This document shows, piece by piece, positions 40,416 to 49,121 of a stretch of 64,000 nucleotides of DNA. The DNA lies in the NCBI RefSeq assembly GCF_042679305.1, contig NZ_JBHTMP010000010.1, positions 98,001-162,000 on the forward strand, read 5' to 3'. The stretch comes from Micromonospora_H sonneratiae. Lineage in GTDB: Bacteria > Actinomycetota > Actinomycetes > Mycobacteriales > Micromonosporaceae. Each line of letters starts with the position of its first letter. The stretch's first letter is position 1. Below the pieces are notes generated by a model. It was not told the DNA's origin and did no database searches. It saw only the letters and a program-made list of their open reading frames with translations. Position numbers and translations under genes: made by a program.

Positions 40416-41662
40416 GACCAGGGCCGGTTGTTCGTCGGGTTCTGGGCCGGCTCGATGTCCTCACCGATGACGGACGGGGTGACCATCGACTGCTCACCCC
40501 AGACGTCCTCGGTCTCGATCAGCCAGGGGGGAATCCGCCGGCCGCCGGCCGCGTCGGCCGCGCCCATCGGGGCGAACGGCATGGCGGGCATGAAGCCGCC
40601 GGCCATGCCCTTGGCACCCGCTGCGGCAGCCATCCCGGCGGCACCGGCGAGTCCGCTGGCGACCGGCGCGTTCGGCTGTCCGGCCAGTGCCTGGTTGGCT
40701 ACCGGTGTCTTGTCGGGGCCACCGCCACCGCCGAACCCTCCACCGCCACCACCGCCGCCTGCGCCGCCGGTGCCGAGGGAGGTGTCCTTGAGGTTGGTGG
40801 CGGGCTTCTTGTCGTCGGTCTTGTTGCCCGGCAGCAGCCTCGGCAACATGCTGGTGAACCGGCCCCCGAGCGCCGCCGACGCCGCCGCGAGGCCGGCGGT
40901 GAACATCGTGCTGAAGAGTGGCGGGGTGGTCGGGGTGACCGGCTTGGTCGGATCCGGCGTGGTTCCGTCCGACGGGAGCACCCCGGGCTGGGGAACCGGT
41001 GGCAGCGTCGGCGACCCCGGCGCGGGCTGGGTGTCCGGCGGTACGGTGGTCGGCCGGCTGGCGGCGGTCGGCGCGACGGGCATCGAGTCCTCGGCGACCG
41101 TGTACTGCCCGGCCAGCGTGGTCATCACCTGTACCGCCTGCTGGTGGGCCGCGTTGGCGGCGGCCTGGGCCTGCTGGTGGGCCTTGACCTGGTTGATCGC
41201 ATCCGACTGCTGCCGGTGCAGCGCCTCGACGGTCGCCGGCGGGGTCTCCACGGGCAGGATGAGTGGGGTCGTCGCGGCGGCGATCACCGACGGGGCGAGA
41301 TCGGGTACGGCCTGCGGGGCGGGCATCGCCTTGCGGGCGGTTTCGAGCGCGTCGGCCGAGGAGTAGGTCAGGTCCCGGACCGCGAACGCGGTGTCGGCCA
41401 CCCGCCGGATGCCCGAGGTCAGGTCGTTGATCATGCTCTTGTACTGGCGGGCCGCACCGCCGTCCCACCACTCCTCGAACTCGCGGAGTTGGCGTTCGAC
41501 GTCCCCGGCCCGGTCGTGCAGTGAGTTTCCGGCGGCGTCCCAGGCGCGGGCCGCTGCCACCACCGTCTCCGGCTCGCTGGCGTAGAGCATCCGGACCAGT
41601 TCCTGGTGACTGTGCTGACTGAAGTCGCTGCGAACCCGGCTGTGGTTCTGGTTGCCCGGCAT
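40412..41662 (-). CDS. PPE/EspB-like ESX substrate with Gly-rich tail
   Basis: A 416-residue protein beginning MPGNQNHSRVRSDFSQHSHQ. The helical N-terminal ~190 residues carry a WxG turn (EFEEWWDGGAARQYKSM, W66-G68) and a YxxxE motif in GQYTVAEDSM near 194, the two parts of an ESX secretion signature. The middle is Pro/Thr-rich. The C-terminal third is Gly/Ala-rich with a run of about 17 Gly-dominated residues (GGAGGGGGGGGFGGGGG). This layout resembles actinobacterial EspB/PPE-like secreted proteins. It overlaps the hydrolase by 4 nt and follows the EspC-like gene by 4 nt. Confidence 0.8.
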   Translation of the reverse strand: MPGNQNHSRVRSDFSQHSHQELVRMLYASEPETVVAAARAWDAAGNSLHDRAGDVERQLREFEEWWDGGAARQYKSMINDLTSGIRRVADTAFAVRDLTYSSADALETARKAMPAPQAVPDLAPSVIAAATTPLILPVETPPATVEALHRQQSDAINQVKAHQQAQAAANAAHQQAVQVMTTLAGQYTVAEDSMPVAPTAASRPTTVPPDTQPAPGSPTLPPVPQPGVLPSDGTTPDPTKPVTPTTPPLFSTMFTAGLAAASAALGGRFTSMLPRLLPGNKTDDKKPATNLKDTSLGTGGAGGGGGGGGFGGGGGPDKTPVANQALAGQPNAPVASGLAGAAGMAAAAGAKGMAGGFMPAMPFAPMGAADAAGGRRIPPWLIETEDVWGEQSMVTPSVIGEDIEPAQNPTNNRPWS

Positions 41663-41666
41663 CGTC

Positions 41667-41990
41667 TCAGCCCTTTCCGTGCCCGCGGAAGGAGGTAGCC
41701 ACACCGCTGTCGTAGTCGGAGTAGCCGTGCGCGATCATGCGGGTCACGTCGTTGGCGAACGCGATGGCCTCCCGCACGGTGTGCAGCAACTCGTGCATCT
41801 GTTCCGCTGCTGCCCGGTGCCGGCCGCTCAGCGAGTTCGCCTCGCCGAAGTCGCCCAGCAGCACCGGCTGTACGCGCAGCGCTCCCAGACTGTCGGTCGG
41901 CTTGCGCATCGCCTCAAGCTGGGTTTCCAGCTCACGGGCGAACTCCTGCAGCGATTCCAGGTGGACCCGGAACGACTCCTCTTGGGACAT
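41667..41990 (-). CDS. EspC/WXG-like small ESX protein
   Basis: A 107-residue two-helix protein (MSQEESFRVHLESLQEFARE). A turn-type segment (LLGDFGEANSLSG) separates the helices, and a C-terminal YxxxD motif (GYSDYDSG, Y90-D94) matches the ESX export signal. It lies between the EsxB-like gene and the PPE/EspB-like gene. Such proteins usually form heterodimers with a larger partner for secretion; the partner here is probably the 416-residue protein next to it. Confidence 0.7.
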   Translation of the reverse strand: MSQEESFRVHLESLQEFARELETQLEAMRKPTDSLGALRVQPVLLGDFGEANSLSGRHRAAAEQMHELLHTVREAIAFANDVTRMIAHGYSDYDSGVATSFRGHGKG

Positions 41991-42107
41991 CGTCGCGCTC
42001 TCCTGTCTCGGAGCCCATCGGCAGGACCGTCATCGGGCCGATGCGTGGTCGACGGTGGCGCGGAGTGGGAGGGGGCCCAACCCACCCCGCGCCACCGCCA
42101 GGCTTGC

Positions 42108-42410
42108 TCAGGCGAAGTAGCTGGCGTTGCGGTTTTCCAGCGCCAACTGGACGTCGTGCGCCTCGTTCACCTTCGCGGAGAACTGCCCGATGATCGTGAT
42201 GATCTCGGACAGCGCGGCACGCAGCCGGGTCTCGGACTGCTCGGCGGACTGACCGGCCGAGCTGCCGGAGGCGTACCAGGTCTCCTTGATCGGGCCCAGG
42301 CTGGTGTGCAGCTGGTCCATGTGGCTGTTCAGCGACTGAGCCTTGACGTGCAGCGAGTCCGCTGCGGCGCGTAGCCCCGCGAACTCGACGTTGATCACAT
42401 CGGCGGTCAT
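42108..42410 (-). CDS. esxB: WXG100-family protein (EsxB-like)
   Basis: A 100-residue helical hairpin protein. The turn reads IKETWYASGSSAGQSAEQ, a WYASG form of the WxG motif that is common in EsxB-like partners. No YxxxD motif is at its C-terminus, so the export signal of the dimer should be supplied by the partner encoded 24 nt upstream (42435). The pair precedes the downstream substrates in one operon with eccC starting behind it on the same strand. The symbol follows position and size. Confidence 0.82.
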   Translation of the reverse strand: MTADVINVEFAGLRAAADSLHVKAQSLNSHMDQLHTSLGPIKETWYASGSSAGQSAEQSETRLRAALSEIITIIGQFSAKVNEAHDVQLALENRNASYFA

Positions 42411-42434
42411 CTCACATCACCCCATCCGGGCAGG

Positions 42435-42791
42435 TCAGGCCGGCCCACCGGCGAGACGGTTGAGTACGCTGCTGCCCTCGCCGACGGCGCCCGCGAGGCC
42501 CTTGAGGGAGTCGGCGACGGTCCAGTCGCCGGTGTCGTAGTTGCGGAAGCTCTGGTTGACCAAGCCGGACATGGTCTCCAGTTCACGGGCAGCGACCCGC
42601 ATGCTCTCCTGTAGCCGGTTCTGGAGCTGCCAGAACGCGGTGGCCTGGTTGCCGGAGTACCGGCTCAGCACCGAAACGAGTTCGCTCTCCAGCTCGGTCA
42701 TGGTCCGGGCCGCGTTCGTCGCGGCCTCGTCGAACCCACTGACCGCTCGCGTCATCGCAGCGGCATCGCTCTTGAATCCGGGACTGGCCAC
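42435..42791 (-). CDS. esxA: WXG100-family protein (EsxA-like)
   Basis: A 118-residue WXG100-type protein, first gene of the esx operon, with AAGGAGG before the start. The hairpin turn is LSRYSGNQATAFWQL, with YSG replacing WxG. A C-terminal YxxxD export signal is clear (SFRNYDTGDW, Y85-D89). It should pair with the 100-residue protein downstream. A short extension after the signal (TVADSLKGLAGAVGEGSSVL) is longer than in classical EsxA. Its promoter shares a 17-bp element with the divergent operon at 47175. Confidence 0.82.
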   Translation of the reverse strand: MASPGFKSDAAAMTRAVSGFDEAATNAARTMTELESELVSVLSRYSGNQATAFWQLQNRLQESMRVAARELETMSGLVNQSFRNYDTGDWTVADSLKGLAGAVGEGSSVLNRLAGGPA

Positions 42792-42851
42792 GTCGGTTCA
42801 CCTCCTTCAGGCGGAGTGGCGCGCCGGCTCGCGGCGCCGTACACGCTGGGG

Positions 42852-42919
42852 ATGTTAGGTACGCGTGACCCCCTGTTAGTACGGCACAACTACCCGCCGA
42901 GGACACGGCACTATTACCC
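42852..42919 (-). promoter_or_regulatory. esx operon promoter with conserved 17-bp element
   Basis: On the minus strand, GGGTAGTTGTGCCGTAC (42895-42879) is followed by 21 nt and a -10 box TAACAT (42857-42852). The same 17-mer (16/17) with the same 21-nt gap to TACGAT occurs before the gene at 47175. A related copy, GGGTAATAGTGCCGT (42919-42905), stands 24 bp further upstream, 13/15 identical to the first 15 bp. The element replaces a normal -35 region and probably binds an activator. Confidence 0.75.
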
Positions 42920-43014
42920 ACACGGCCCAGAGAAAAAATCCAGCCGGCCCGGCGTCGGCGGCCGGGCGGCCCGGACGGCAGCTCCGGACTGACTGGTCAG
43001 GCGGTGGGTGTCGG

Positions 43015-46000
43015 TCATGCCGGGTCCGGTCCGGTCCAGGCGACCTGGACCAGCGAGACACCGGTACGCCGGTTCACCAGTTGCCCCCGGCCGGGCGGCT
43101 GGATGCTCGGCTTCACGTCCGCCAGCAGTGCGCCCTCGTCCCGGGGACCGGAGAGCAGCAGACCCGGGGTACCCAGGTCCCGCAGGCGCTGCATGCCCGG
43201 CTCGTAGAGGGCACGACTGGCACCGCCGGTGCGTCGGGTCACCACCAGGTGCAGCCCGACGTCCTTGGCCTGCGGCAGGAACTCCAGCAGCGGGGCCAAC
43301 GGATTACGTGTCGGCGTCACCACCAGGTCGTAGTCGTCGACGAGGACGAACAGCTCCGGTCCGGTCCACCAGCTCCGGTCGCGTAGCTGCGCCGCGGTCA
43401 GCTCGGGGCCGGGCATCCGACGTTGGATGCCCTGGGCGGCCTCGGCGATGAGCTGCGTGAGGACCGGCTCGCTACCGGCGTAGCCGAGCAGGTGTGGACC
43501 GCTGAGCGCATCGAGCAGACCGCGTCGGTAGTCGGCGATGACGATCGCGGCGTCGCTCACCGGATAGCGTGCCGCAATCTGCTGGGCCAGCACCCGGAGC
43601 AGGTTCGTCTTTCCGGACTCCACGTCGCCGAAGACGATGAAGTGCGGGTCGGCGTCGAAGTCCACATAGCTCGGCCCGAGGTCGGCCTCGGCCAGGCCGA
43701 TCGGCACCCGCCGGTCGTCGGACGCCGGTCCGGGCAGGTCGGTGGCGGGCACCAGCCGGGGCAGCAGCCGTACCTGCGGGGCGCGGGTCCCCCGCCAGGC
43801 GGCGTCGACCTGTTTGACCAGGTCGGCCGCGCCGGAGGGCAGGTCGCTCACCGAGTTGCCCGCGTCGATCCGGGGCAGGGCCCCGAGGAAGTGCAACTTC
43901 TCGCTGGTCAGGCCACGACCCGGGGACCGCTGCGGGACGCTGGCGGCGGCCCTGCGGTCGTACGCCGAGTCGGCCGGGTCGCCGAGCCGCAGCTCGATGT
44001 GGGTGCCGATCAGGTCACGCAGCGCCGGGCGGATCTCCATCGCCCGGTTGGCGGAGAGGACGACGTGGATGCCGAAGCCGAGGCCCCGGGCGGCCAGCGT
44101 GGTGACCGTCTCGTCCAGCGGTTCGAACTCCTGCCGTAGCGTCATCCAACCGTCGACGACCAGGAAGACGTCCCCGAAGGCGCGACCGTCGGTGGCCGGT
44201 GGCGGCTGCCGACGGAAGGTGGACATCGAGTCGATGCGGTGTTCGGCGAACAGCTGCTCCCGTTCGGCCAGCAGCACGGTCAGCTCGGCAACGACCCGGC
44301 GTACCTTCTCGGTGTCCATCCGGGTCGCGTAGCCGCTGACGTGCGGCAGGCCGGCGACCGTGGACAGCCCGCCGCCGCCGAAGTCGAGGATGAAGAACTG
44401 CAGCTCGGTCGGGGTGTGGGTGAGGGCGAGGGCGGAAACCAGGGTACGCAGCAGCGTGCTCTTGCCGCTCTGCGGTCCGCCCAGCACGAGGGCGTGCCCG
44501 GCCGCGCCGGACAGCTCCGCCCAGAACAGGTCCCGGCGCTGCTCGTACGGCTTGTCCACGATGGCCAGCGGCACGGTGAGCTGACCGTTTCCGGCCCAGC
44601 CGACCGGGCAGAAGCCGCGTTCCGGGTCGAGGCCGAGCGGGGGCAGCAGTTGGTCGAGGCTGGGCGGGTCGGCCAGGGGCGGCAGCCAGATCTGGTGGGC
44701 GGCGGGACCCTTGTCGAGCAGCCGGCCGACCATCGCGTCCAGCACGGTCTCACCGGCCGGTGCGGCCAGCCGCCCGGTGGGGGTCGCGAGGTCCGCCGTC
44801 CCGGATCCGGCGTCGGCGGCCGACTCGGCCAGTTCCAGCGGGGCCAGCCGGTACGGCAGGATGCGCCGCTCGTACGGGACGTCGGTGGTGCCGGTCGCGG
44901 CCTGCTCCGGGGGCAGTTCGCCGGAGACGTACGCGGCCTTGAACCGTTGCAGGGTGGTGGTGTCGTGCTTCAGGTACGCCGAGCCGGGCACCGAGGGCAG
45001 TTCGTACGCGTCGGGCACGCCGAGCACCGCCCGGCTCTCCGAGGCGGAGAAGGTCCGCAGCCCGATCCGGTAGCTGAGGTGGCTGTCCAGGCCGCGTAGC
45101 CGGCCCTCCTCCAGCCGCTGTGAGGCCAGCATCAGGTGGATGCCGAGGCTGCGCCCGAGTCGGCCGATCATCACGAACAGGTCGATGAACTCGGGGCGGC
45201 TGGAGAGCAGCTCGCTGAACTCGTCGATGATCACCAGTAGGGACGGCAGCGGTCGGAGCTGGGCACCCTCGGCGCGGGCGCGCTCGTAGTCGCGTACCGA
45301 TGCGTAGTTGCCGGCGGCCCGGAGCAGCTCCTGCCGGCGGACGGTCTCGCCGCGCAGCGCGTCACCCATCCGGTCGACCAGGGTCAGGTCGGCGGCGAGG
45401 TTGGTGATGACCGCGCAGGTGTGCGGCAGGTCGGTCATGCCGGCGAAGGTCGCGCCGCCCTTGAAGTCGATGAGCGCGAGGTTCAGCGTCTCCGAGGAGT
45501 GGGTTGCCGCCAGGCCGGTGACCAGGGTACGCAGCAGTTCGCTCTTGCCGGAGCCGGTCGCGCCGATGACCAGGCCGTGCGGGCCCATGCCGCCCTCGGC
45601 CGACTCCTTGAGGTCCAGGTCGACGGGACGGCCGTCCGGGTCCACGCCGATCGGGATCCGCAGCCGGTCGCGGGGTGCGCGGGGCCGCCAGGTGACGGCG
45701 GTGTCGAGGTGGCGCGGATCGCCGATACCGAGCAGGTCGGACAGGCCGAACGTGGTGGCCAGTGGCTGGTCGGTACGGATCGGCGCGCCGGTGTGCAGCG
45801 CGGTGAGCTGGCGGGCGACCACCTCGGCGCCGGCCACGCTGAGCCGGTCCGGCTCGCCGACCAGGGAGACCCCGTCGGCGGTACGCATACCGAGGTGCTT
45901 CTGGGCGATGACCAGGTCGAGCGTGCCGGCCCCGTCGCCCGGGGAGCCGCCGAACTCCAGGACGGTCGTGCCGGCCAGGCCGCCGGCCGGGTCCAGTCCC

Positions 46001-46983
46001 GCGTCGGGCAGCGTCGACCCGCCGTCGATCAGGATCAGCAGGTGCGGTGCCTCGGGCCGGGCACCGGGCCGGAACGCACCCCGGGATCCCGGCTCGGCGG
46101 GGTCGTCGGCCAGCAGCGCGGCCAGTCCGGCGAGGGTCGGCGCGGCTAGTCGGGTCGGTCCGCTCGGGTCGGCCTGGCCCGGGTGTACGGAATGCGGCAG
46201 CCACTTGAGCCAGTCCCAGGCGTCCTGCCGGTCCGGCGCGACGCAGACGGCGACCCGCAGGTCGTCCGGGGAGTGGAAGGTGACCAGGTGGGCCAGCATG
46301 GCCCGGACGAGGTCCAGGCTCTCCGGCCGGTCGCCGGCCAGGGTGATCCGCCGGAACGAGCGTAGGGAAACGGCCACCGGCAGGTCGGCGACGGTGGCGT
46401 AGGTCCGGATGAAGTGCCGGAGCGAGGTGGAGGCGACCGGGTCGAGGTCCTCCAGCGGGGCGGTCTGCGGGGCACGCAGTGCCGTGGCCAGGCGCTGTGG
46501 TCCGGTGCCGACCCGTACCCGTCCGAAGTCCGGGTCGGTGCGGGCCCGTTCCCACAGCCGTTCGGTGCCGGCGTACGACCACAGGTCGGCCGGTTCGGGC
46601 AGGGCGGCGAGGGCGGCCTCCCGTTGCCGGGTCGCCACCTCCCGGACCTGCCCGCGCAGGCCGCCGAGGTAGCGCAGGTAGTCGCGCCGTTCGTCGTTGA
46701 TCTGTGCCTTCTTGGACGCACCGCCCCGGGACAGGCCCATGACCAGCATGCCGACCATGGCGCTGAGGTAGAGCGCGCCGAAGATCCAGGTCATCGCGCC
46801 GCCGGACCGTCCGATGTAGACGAACGACATGGCGCCCATGCCCAGCATCATCGGCAGCATGAACATCAGCTGCATGCCGCCCTGACCCGAACCCCGGGGC
46901 AGGGCCGGTGGTGCCTGGAGCATGATCTCGCCGCGCGGGGGTTCGGGCAGCACGGCCCGGCGACGGAACATGTCGATCGACAT
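43015..46983 (-). CDS. eccC: ESX secretion ATPase EccC (fused, three FtsK/SpoIIIE domains)
   Basis: A 1322-residue motor of the type VII secretion machine. Two membrane helices (about 38-57 and 64-82) lead to three ATPase domains with Walker A GATGSGKSE (~474), GGPQSGKST (~835) and GDVESGKTN (~1119). Walker B of domain 1 has the catalytic pair (LLVIIDEFSEL), while domains 2 and 3 have VVDGW and LVDDY without the Glu. This is the known pattern, with domain 1 as the active motor and the others for substrate control. ATG 46983 has GGAGG upstream; the frame runs on to 47100 without coding character. It is divergent from the operon starting at 47175. Confidence 0.95.
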   Translation of the reverse strand: MSIDMFRRRAVLPEPPRGEIMLQAPPALPRGSGQGGMQLMFMLPMMLGMGAMSFVYIGRSGGAMTWIFGALYLSAMVGMLVMGLSRGGASKKAQINDERRDYLRYLGGLRGQVREVATRQREAALAALPEPADLWSYAGTERLWERARTDPDFGRVRVGTGPQRLATALRAPQTAPLEDLDPVASTSLRHFIRTYATVADLPVAVSLRSFRRITLAGDRPESLDLVRAMLAHLVTFHSPDDLRVAVCVAPDRQDAWDWLKWLPHSVHPGQADPSGPTRLAAPTLAGLAALLADDPAEPGSRGAFRPGARPEAPHLLILIDGGSTLPDAGLDPAGGLAGTTVLEFGGSPGDGAGTLDLVIAQKHLGMRTADGVSLVGEPDRLSVAGAEVVARQLTALHTGAPIRTDQPLATTFGLSDLLGIGDPRHLDTAVTWRPRAPRDRLRIPIGVDPDGRPVDLDLKESAEGGMGPHGLVIGATGSGKSELLRTLVTGLAATHSSETLNLALIDFKGGATFAGMTDLPHTCAVITNLAADLTLVDRMGDALRGETVRRQELLRAAGNYASVRDYERARAEGAQLRPLPSLLVIIDEFSELLSSRPEFIDLFVMIGRLGRSLGIHLMLASQRLEEGRLRGLDSHLSYRIGLRTFSASESRAVLGVPDAYELPSVPGSAYLKHDTTTLQRFKAAYVSGELPPEQAATGTTDVPYERRILPYRLAPLELAESAADAGSGTADLATPTGRLAAPAGETVLDAMVGRLLDKGPAAHQIWLPPLADPPSLDQLLPPLGLDPERGFCPVGWAGNGQLTVPLAIVDKPYEQRRDLFWAELSGAAGHALVLGGPQSGKSTLLRTLVSALALTHTPTELQFFILDFGGGGLSTVAGLPHVSGYATRMDTEKVRRVVAELTVLLAEREQLFAEHRIDSMSTFRRQPPPATDGRAFGDVFLVVDGWMTLRQEFEPLDETVTTLAARGLGFGIHVVLSANRAMEIRPALRDLIGTHIELRLGDPADSAYDRRAAASVPQRSPGRGLTSEKLHFLGALPRIDAGNSVSDLPSGAADLVKQVDAAWRGTRAPQVRLLPRLVPATDLPGPASDDRRVPIGLAEADLGPSYVDFDADPHFIVFGDVESGKTNLLRVLAQQIAARYPVSDAAIVIADYRRGLLDALSGPHLLGYAGSEPVLTQLIAEAAQGIQRRMPGPELTAAQLRDRSWWTGPELFVLVDDYDLVVTPTRNPLAPLLEFLPQAKDVGLHLVVTRRTGGASRALYEPGMQRLRDLGTPGLLLSGPRDEGALLADVKPSIQPPGRGQLVNRRTGVSLVQVAWTGPDPA

Positions 46984-47010
46984 CCAGCCTCCTCGGCAGG
47001 GCGTGTGTCG

Positions 47011-47087
47011 GTAACTCGTGGTTACTTCGACAGGGCATGTCGTGGGTAGTTTTGCCGTACAGAGCGTCGCGCGCACCAACCTACGAT
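47011..47087 (+). promoter_or_regulatory. Promoter of the operon at 47175 with conserved ESX element
   Basis: GGGTAGTTTTGCCGTAC (47044-47060) lies 21 nt before the -10 box TACGAT (47082-47087), exactly as in the esxA promoter. Two inverted repeats precede it in the gap shared with eccC: GTAAC-TCGTG-GTTAC (47011-47025) and CGACA-N5-TGTCG (47028-47042). This gap is the control region for eccC as well. Confidence 0.7.
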
Positions 47088-47174
47088 GGCCCGCAACCAT
47101 CCGGAAACCGTGCGGACGCAGGGATTTCGCCCCGCCCCGTACGGCTGGTCCGTGTGATCGGGAAGGTGCGAACG

Positions 47175-47948
47175 ATGACGGCAGGCTCTTCGTACAACGT
47201 GCGGCCCGATGCCGTACGCGGAGTTGTCGGCAATGTCGTCGGCATCCTGCTGCAGGTCTACAGCACGGTGATGGAGTTGGAGGCGCTGACCCTGGCGCCG
47301 ACGAAGTTCGCCAAGATCGGTTCGCCGGTCGCCTCGGCGAACATCGCGATGCAGGGTCAGCTCGTCGGCACCATGCGCACGCTGCTGCAGCTGCTGCAGG
47401 AGGTCAACGACCTGGTGCACCGCAGCGCGAACGACTACGAGGCTGCCGACCGGGCGGTCGCTGCGGCGCTCGGTGGCCGGGTCGGCGAACTGGCCGGGCC
47501 GGTGACCAGCGGCGGCGAGCCGGCCGGGGCGGCACTGGCCGGATACGCGATCAACGACAGCGCCGGGGCGAACGGTGAACCCGGTTCGGTCGGCAACGTG
47601 CTCGACTACCTGACCCACGCACGACTCGGTGACCTGGCCAACCGGCCGCTGACCGAGGTCACGTTCACCGATGCCCGCGACTTCGCCGACTGGCTGGACC
47701 GCAGCCCGGCCAACCAGGAACGCGTCGGTCTGCTGGCGGTCTACTCGGGCAGCGGGCGGGACGTCTCCGGCGTGGTGAACACCGGGGACGTGGTGGTCGT
47801 GCAGCCGTACGTCGGCGACTCCGGCCCGGTGATCGGCGTGGCCGGCGCGAACGGCCAGCTCTACAACCATGGCGCGGTCGGCTCGGCCGCGCAGTTCGGG
47901 CGGGTACGGGTCTACCGGCCGATGACCGACGCCACCCCGCTGTGGTGA
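47175..47948 (+). CDS. WXG-like ESX-associated protein
   Basis: A 257-residue protein. ATG 47175 is preceded by GGAAGGTG. The N-terminal ~100 residues are helical and end HRSANDYEAADRAVAAALGG, with a YxxxD export-type motif (Y88-D92). The rest is an alpha-beta domain: LTEVTFTDARDFADWLDRSP, ERVGLLAVYSGSGRDVSGVV, VGDSGPVIGVAGANGQLYNH. I do not recognise this C-terminal domain. It opens the plus-strand operon with two more WXG-like genes and YbaB/EccD, so it is a probable secreted substrate. Confidence 0.7.
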   Translation: MTAGSSYNVRPDAVRGVVGNVVGILLQVYSTVMELEALTLAPTKFAKIGSPVASANIAMQGQLVGTMRTLLQLLQEVNDLVHRSANDYEAADRAVAAALGGRVGELAGPVTSGGEPAGAALAGYAINDSAGANGEPGSVGNVLDYLTHARLGDLANRPLTEVTFTDARDFADWLDRSPANQERVGLLAVYSGSGRDVSGVVNTGDVVVVQPYVGDSGPVIGVAGANGQLYNHGAVGSAAQFGRVRVYRPMTDATPLW

Positions 47949-48008
47949 ACGACCATCCCGCTGTGCCGACCAACCACAGCGACGACGTGATGCCGAGAGA
48001 GGTGCGCC

Positions 48009-49118
48009 GTGTTTGACATCCCCAACTCGGGCGCGATGGACGCCGCAGCCGGGGGCCGTGGGCCCAGCACCGTCGCACTGCCCTCGATCGTCGGTGGTGA
48101 CCCGGCGGCGATCCTCGCCCACGCCGCCGCGCTGACCACCCGGGTCGCCAAGCTGATCACCCTCCTCGCCGACCTGGAACGGGCCCGCGAGCAGTTGCGC
48201 GACGTGTGGTCCGCCGGCTCGGCCAGCGAGTCGGTGCTCCAGAAGCTCACCAAGTCGTTCGGCACGTTCCAGCAGATCATCCAGACGGTGACCAACGGCA
48301 TCCGTGAACTGGAAGGGGCCGCCGCCCAGATCACCACCGCGCAGGCGGCGTACCGGGCCGTGGTCAGCGCGATCAACCCGACCGTCGCGGCGTTGATGTC
48401 CAACCCGTACACCCGGGCGGCCGGACGGGCCCTGGCGGTCAGCACCACCGGCATCCTCAAGGCGTTCCTCACCGGCATCGGCGGCATCCTCACCGCCATC
48501 GGCGCCACCAACCTCGGCCGGATCCTCACCGGCCTGGCCACCATCGTCACCCAGGTCGAGGAGCTGTTCTCCAAGAACAACGACAGCGGATCGTCGACCG
48601 GCGCCACCGTGCCGACCGGAATCGCGAACGCGCCGGTGACCTCGCCGCCGCCGATGAGCAGCGTCGCCACCGGCGCCGGGCAGTGGGCGCTCGGCAGCGG
48701 CAGCGGAACGTCCGGTGGGGGCGGGATGCCGAACTTCTCCGGCGGCGGCTACCCCGGCGGGGGGTCGCTCACGAACTACCTGCCCCCGGCGTTGGGCGGC
48801 GGCAACGACCAGTGGGTCGCCGTCGACCGGGGCCAGTCGACGCTGCCGAACACCCCGGCGGGCAACACCCCGTCGAACGGCGGGGTGAACGTCGTACCGA
48901 CCCCGGGGGACACCGGCGGGTCGACGCCGGCACCCGGCGGCTCGGACGGCGACAACGACGTCACCATCACCGCCAGCAAGGGCGACCTGAAGGTGACCGT
49001 CGAGGTACCGGTCGACACCGGCCGTGCCTTCGACATCGAGGTGTCGGCCAGTTCCGGCGGGCAGACCGTCGAAGCCGACGTGAGCGTGGACGCCGACGGT
49101 TCGGTCAAGGTGGGCTGA
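48009..49118 (+). CDS. WXG-like protein with Gly/Pro-rich middle, ESX substrate candidate
   Basis: A 369-residue protein starting MFDIPNSGAMDAAAGGRGPS. Residues ~30-170 form helices with a WSAGSASE turn (LRDVWSAGSASESVLQKL) and a hydrophobic segment ALAVSTTGILKAFLTGIGGI. A Gly/Ser/Pro-rich linker (~190-310) follows. The C-terminal ~55 residues are a small beta domain (DVTITASKGDLKVTVEVPVD, VSASSGGQTVEADVSVDADG). No classical signal peptide. GAGAGAGG-type purines precede the start. It is 4 nt before the next gene, so the two are coupled. Confidence 0.7.
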   Translation: MFDIPNSGAMDAAAGGRGPSTVALPSIVGGDPAAILAHAAALTTRVAKLITLLADLERAREQLRDVWSAGSASESVLQKLTKSFGTFQQIIQTVTNGIRELEGAAAQITTAQAAYRAVVSAINPTVAALMSNPYTRAAGRALAVSTTGILKAFLTGIGGILTAIGATNLGRILTGLATIVTQVEELFSKNNDSGSSTGATVPTGIANAPVTSPPPMSSVATGAGQWALGSGSGTSGGGGMPNFSGGGYPGGGSLTNYLPPALGGGNDQWVAVDRGQSTLPNTPAGNTPSNGGVNVVPTPGDTGGSTPAPGGSDGDNDVTITASKGDLKVTVEVPVDTGRAFDIEVSASSGGQTVEADVSVDADGSVKVG

Positions 49119-49121
49119 CCG

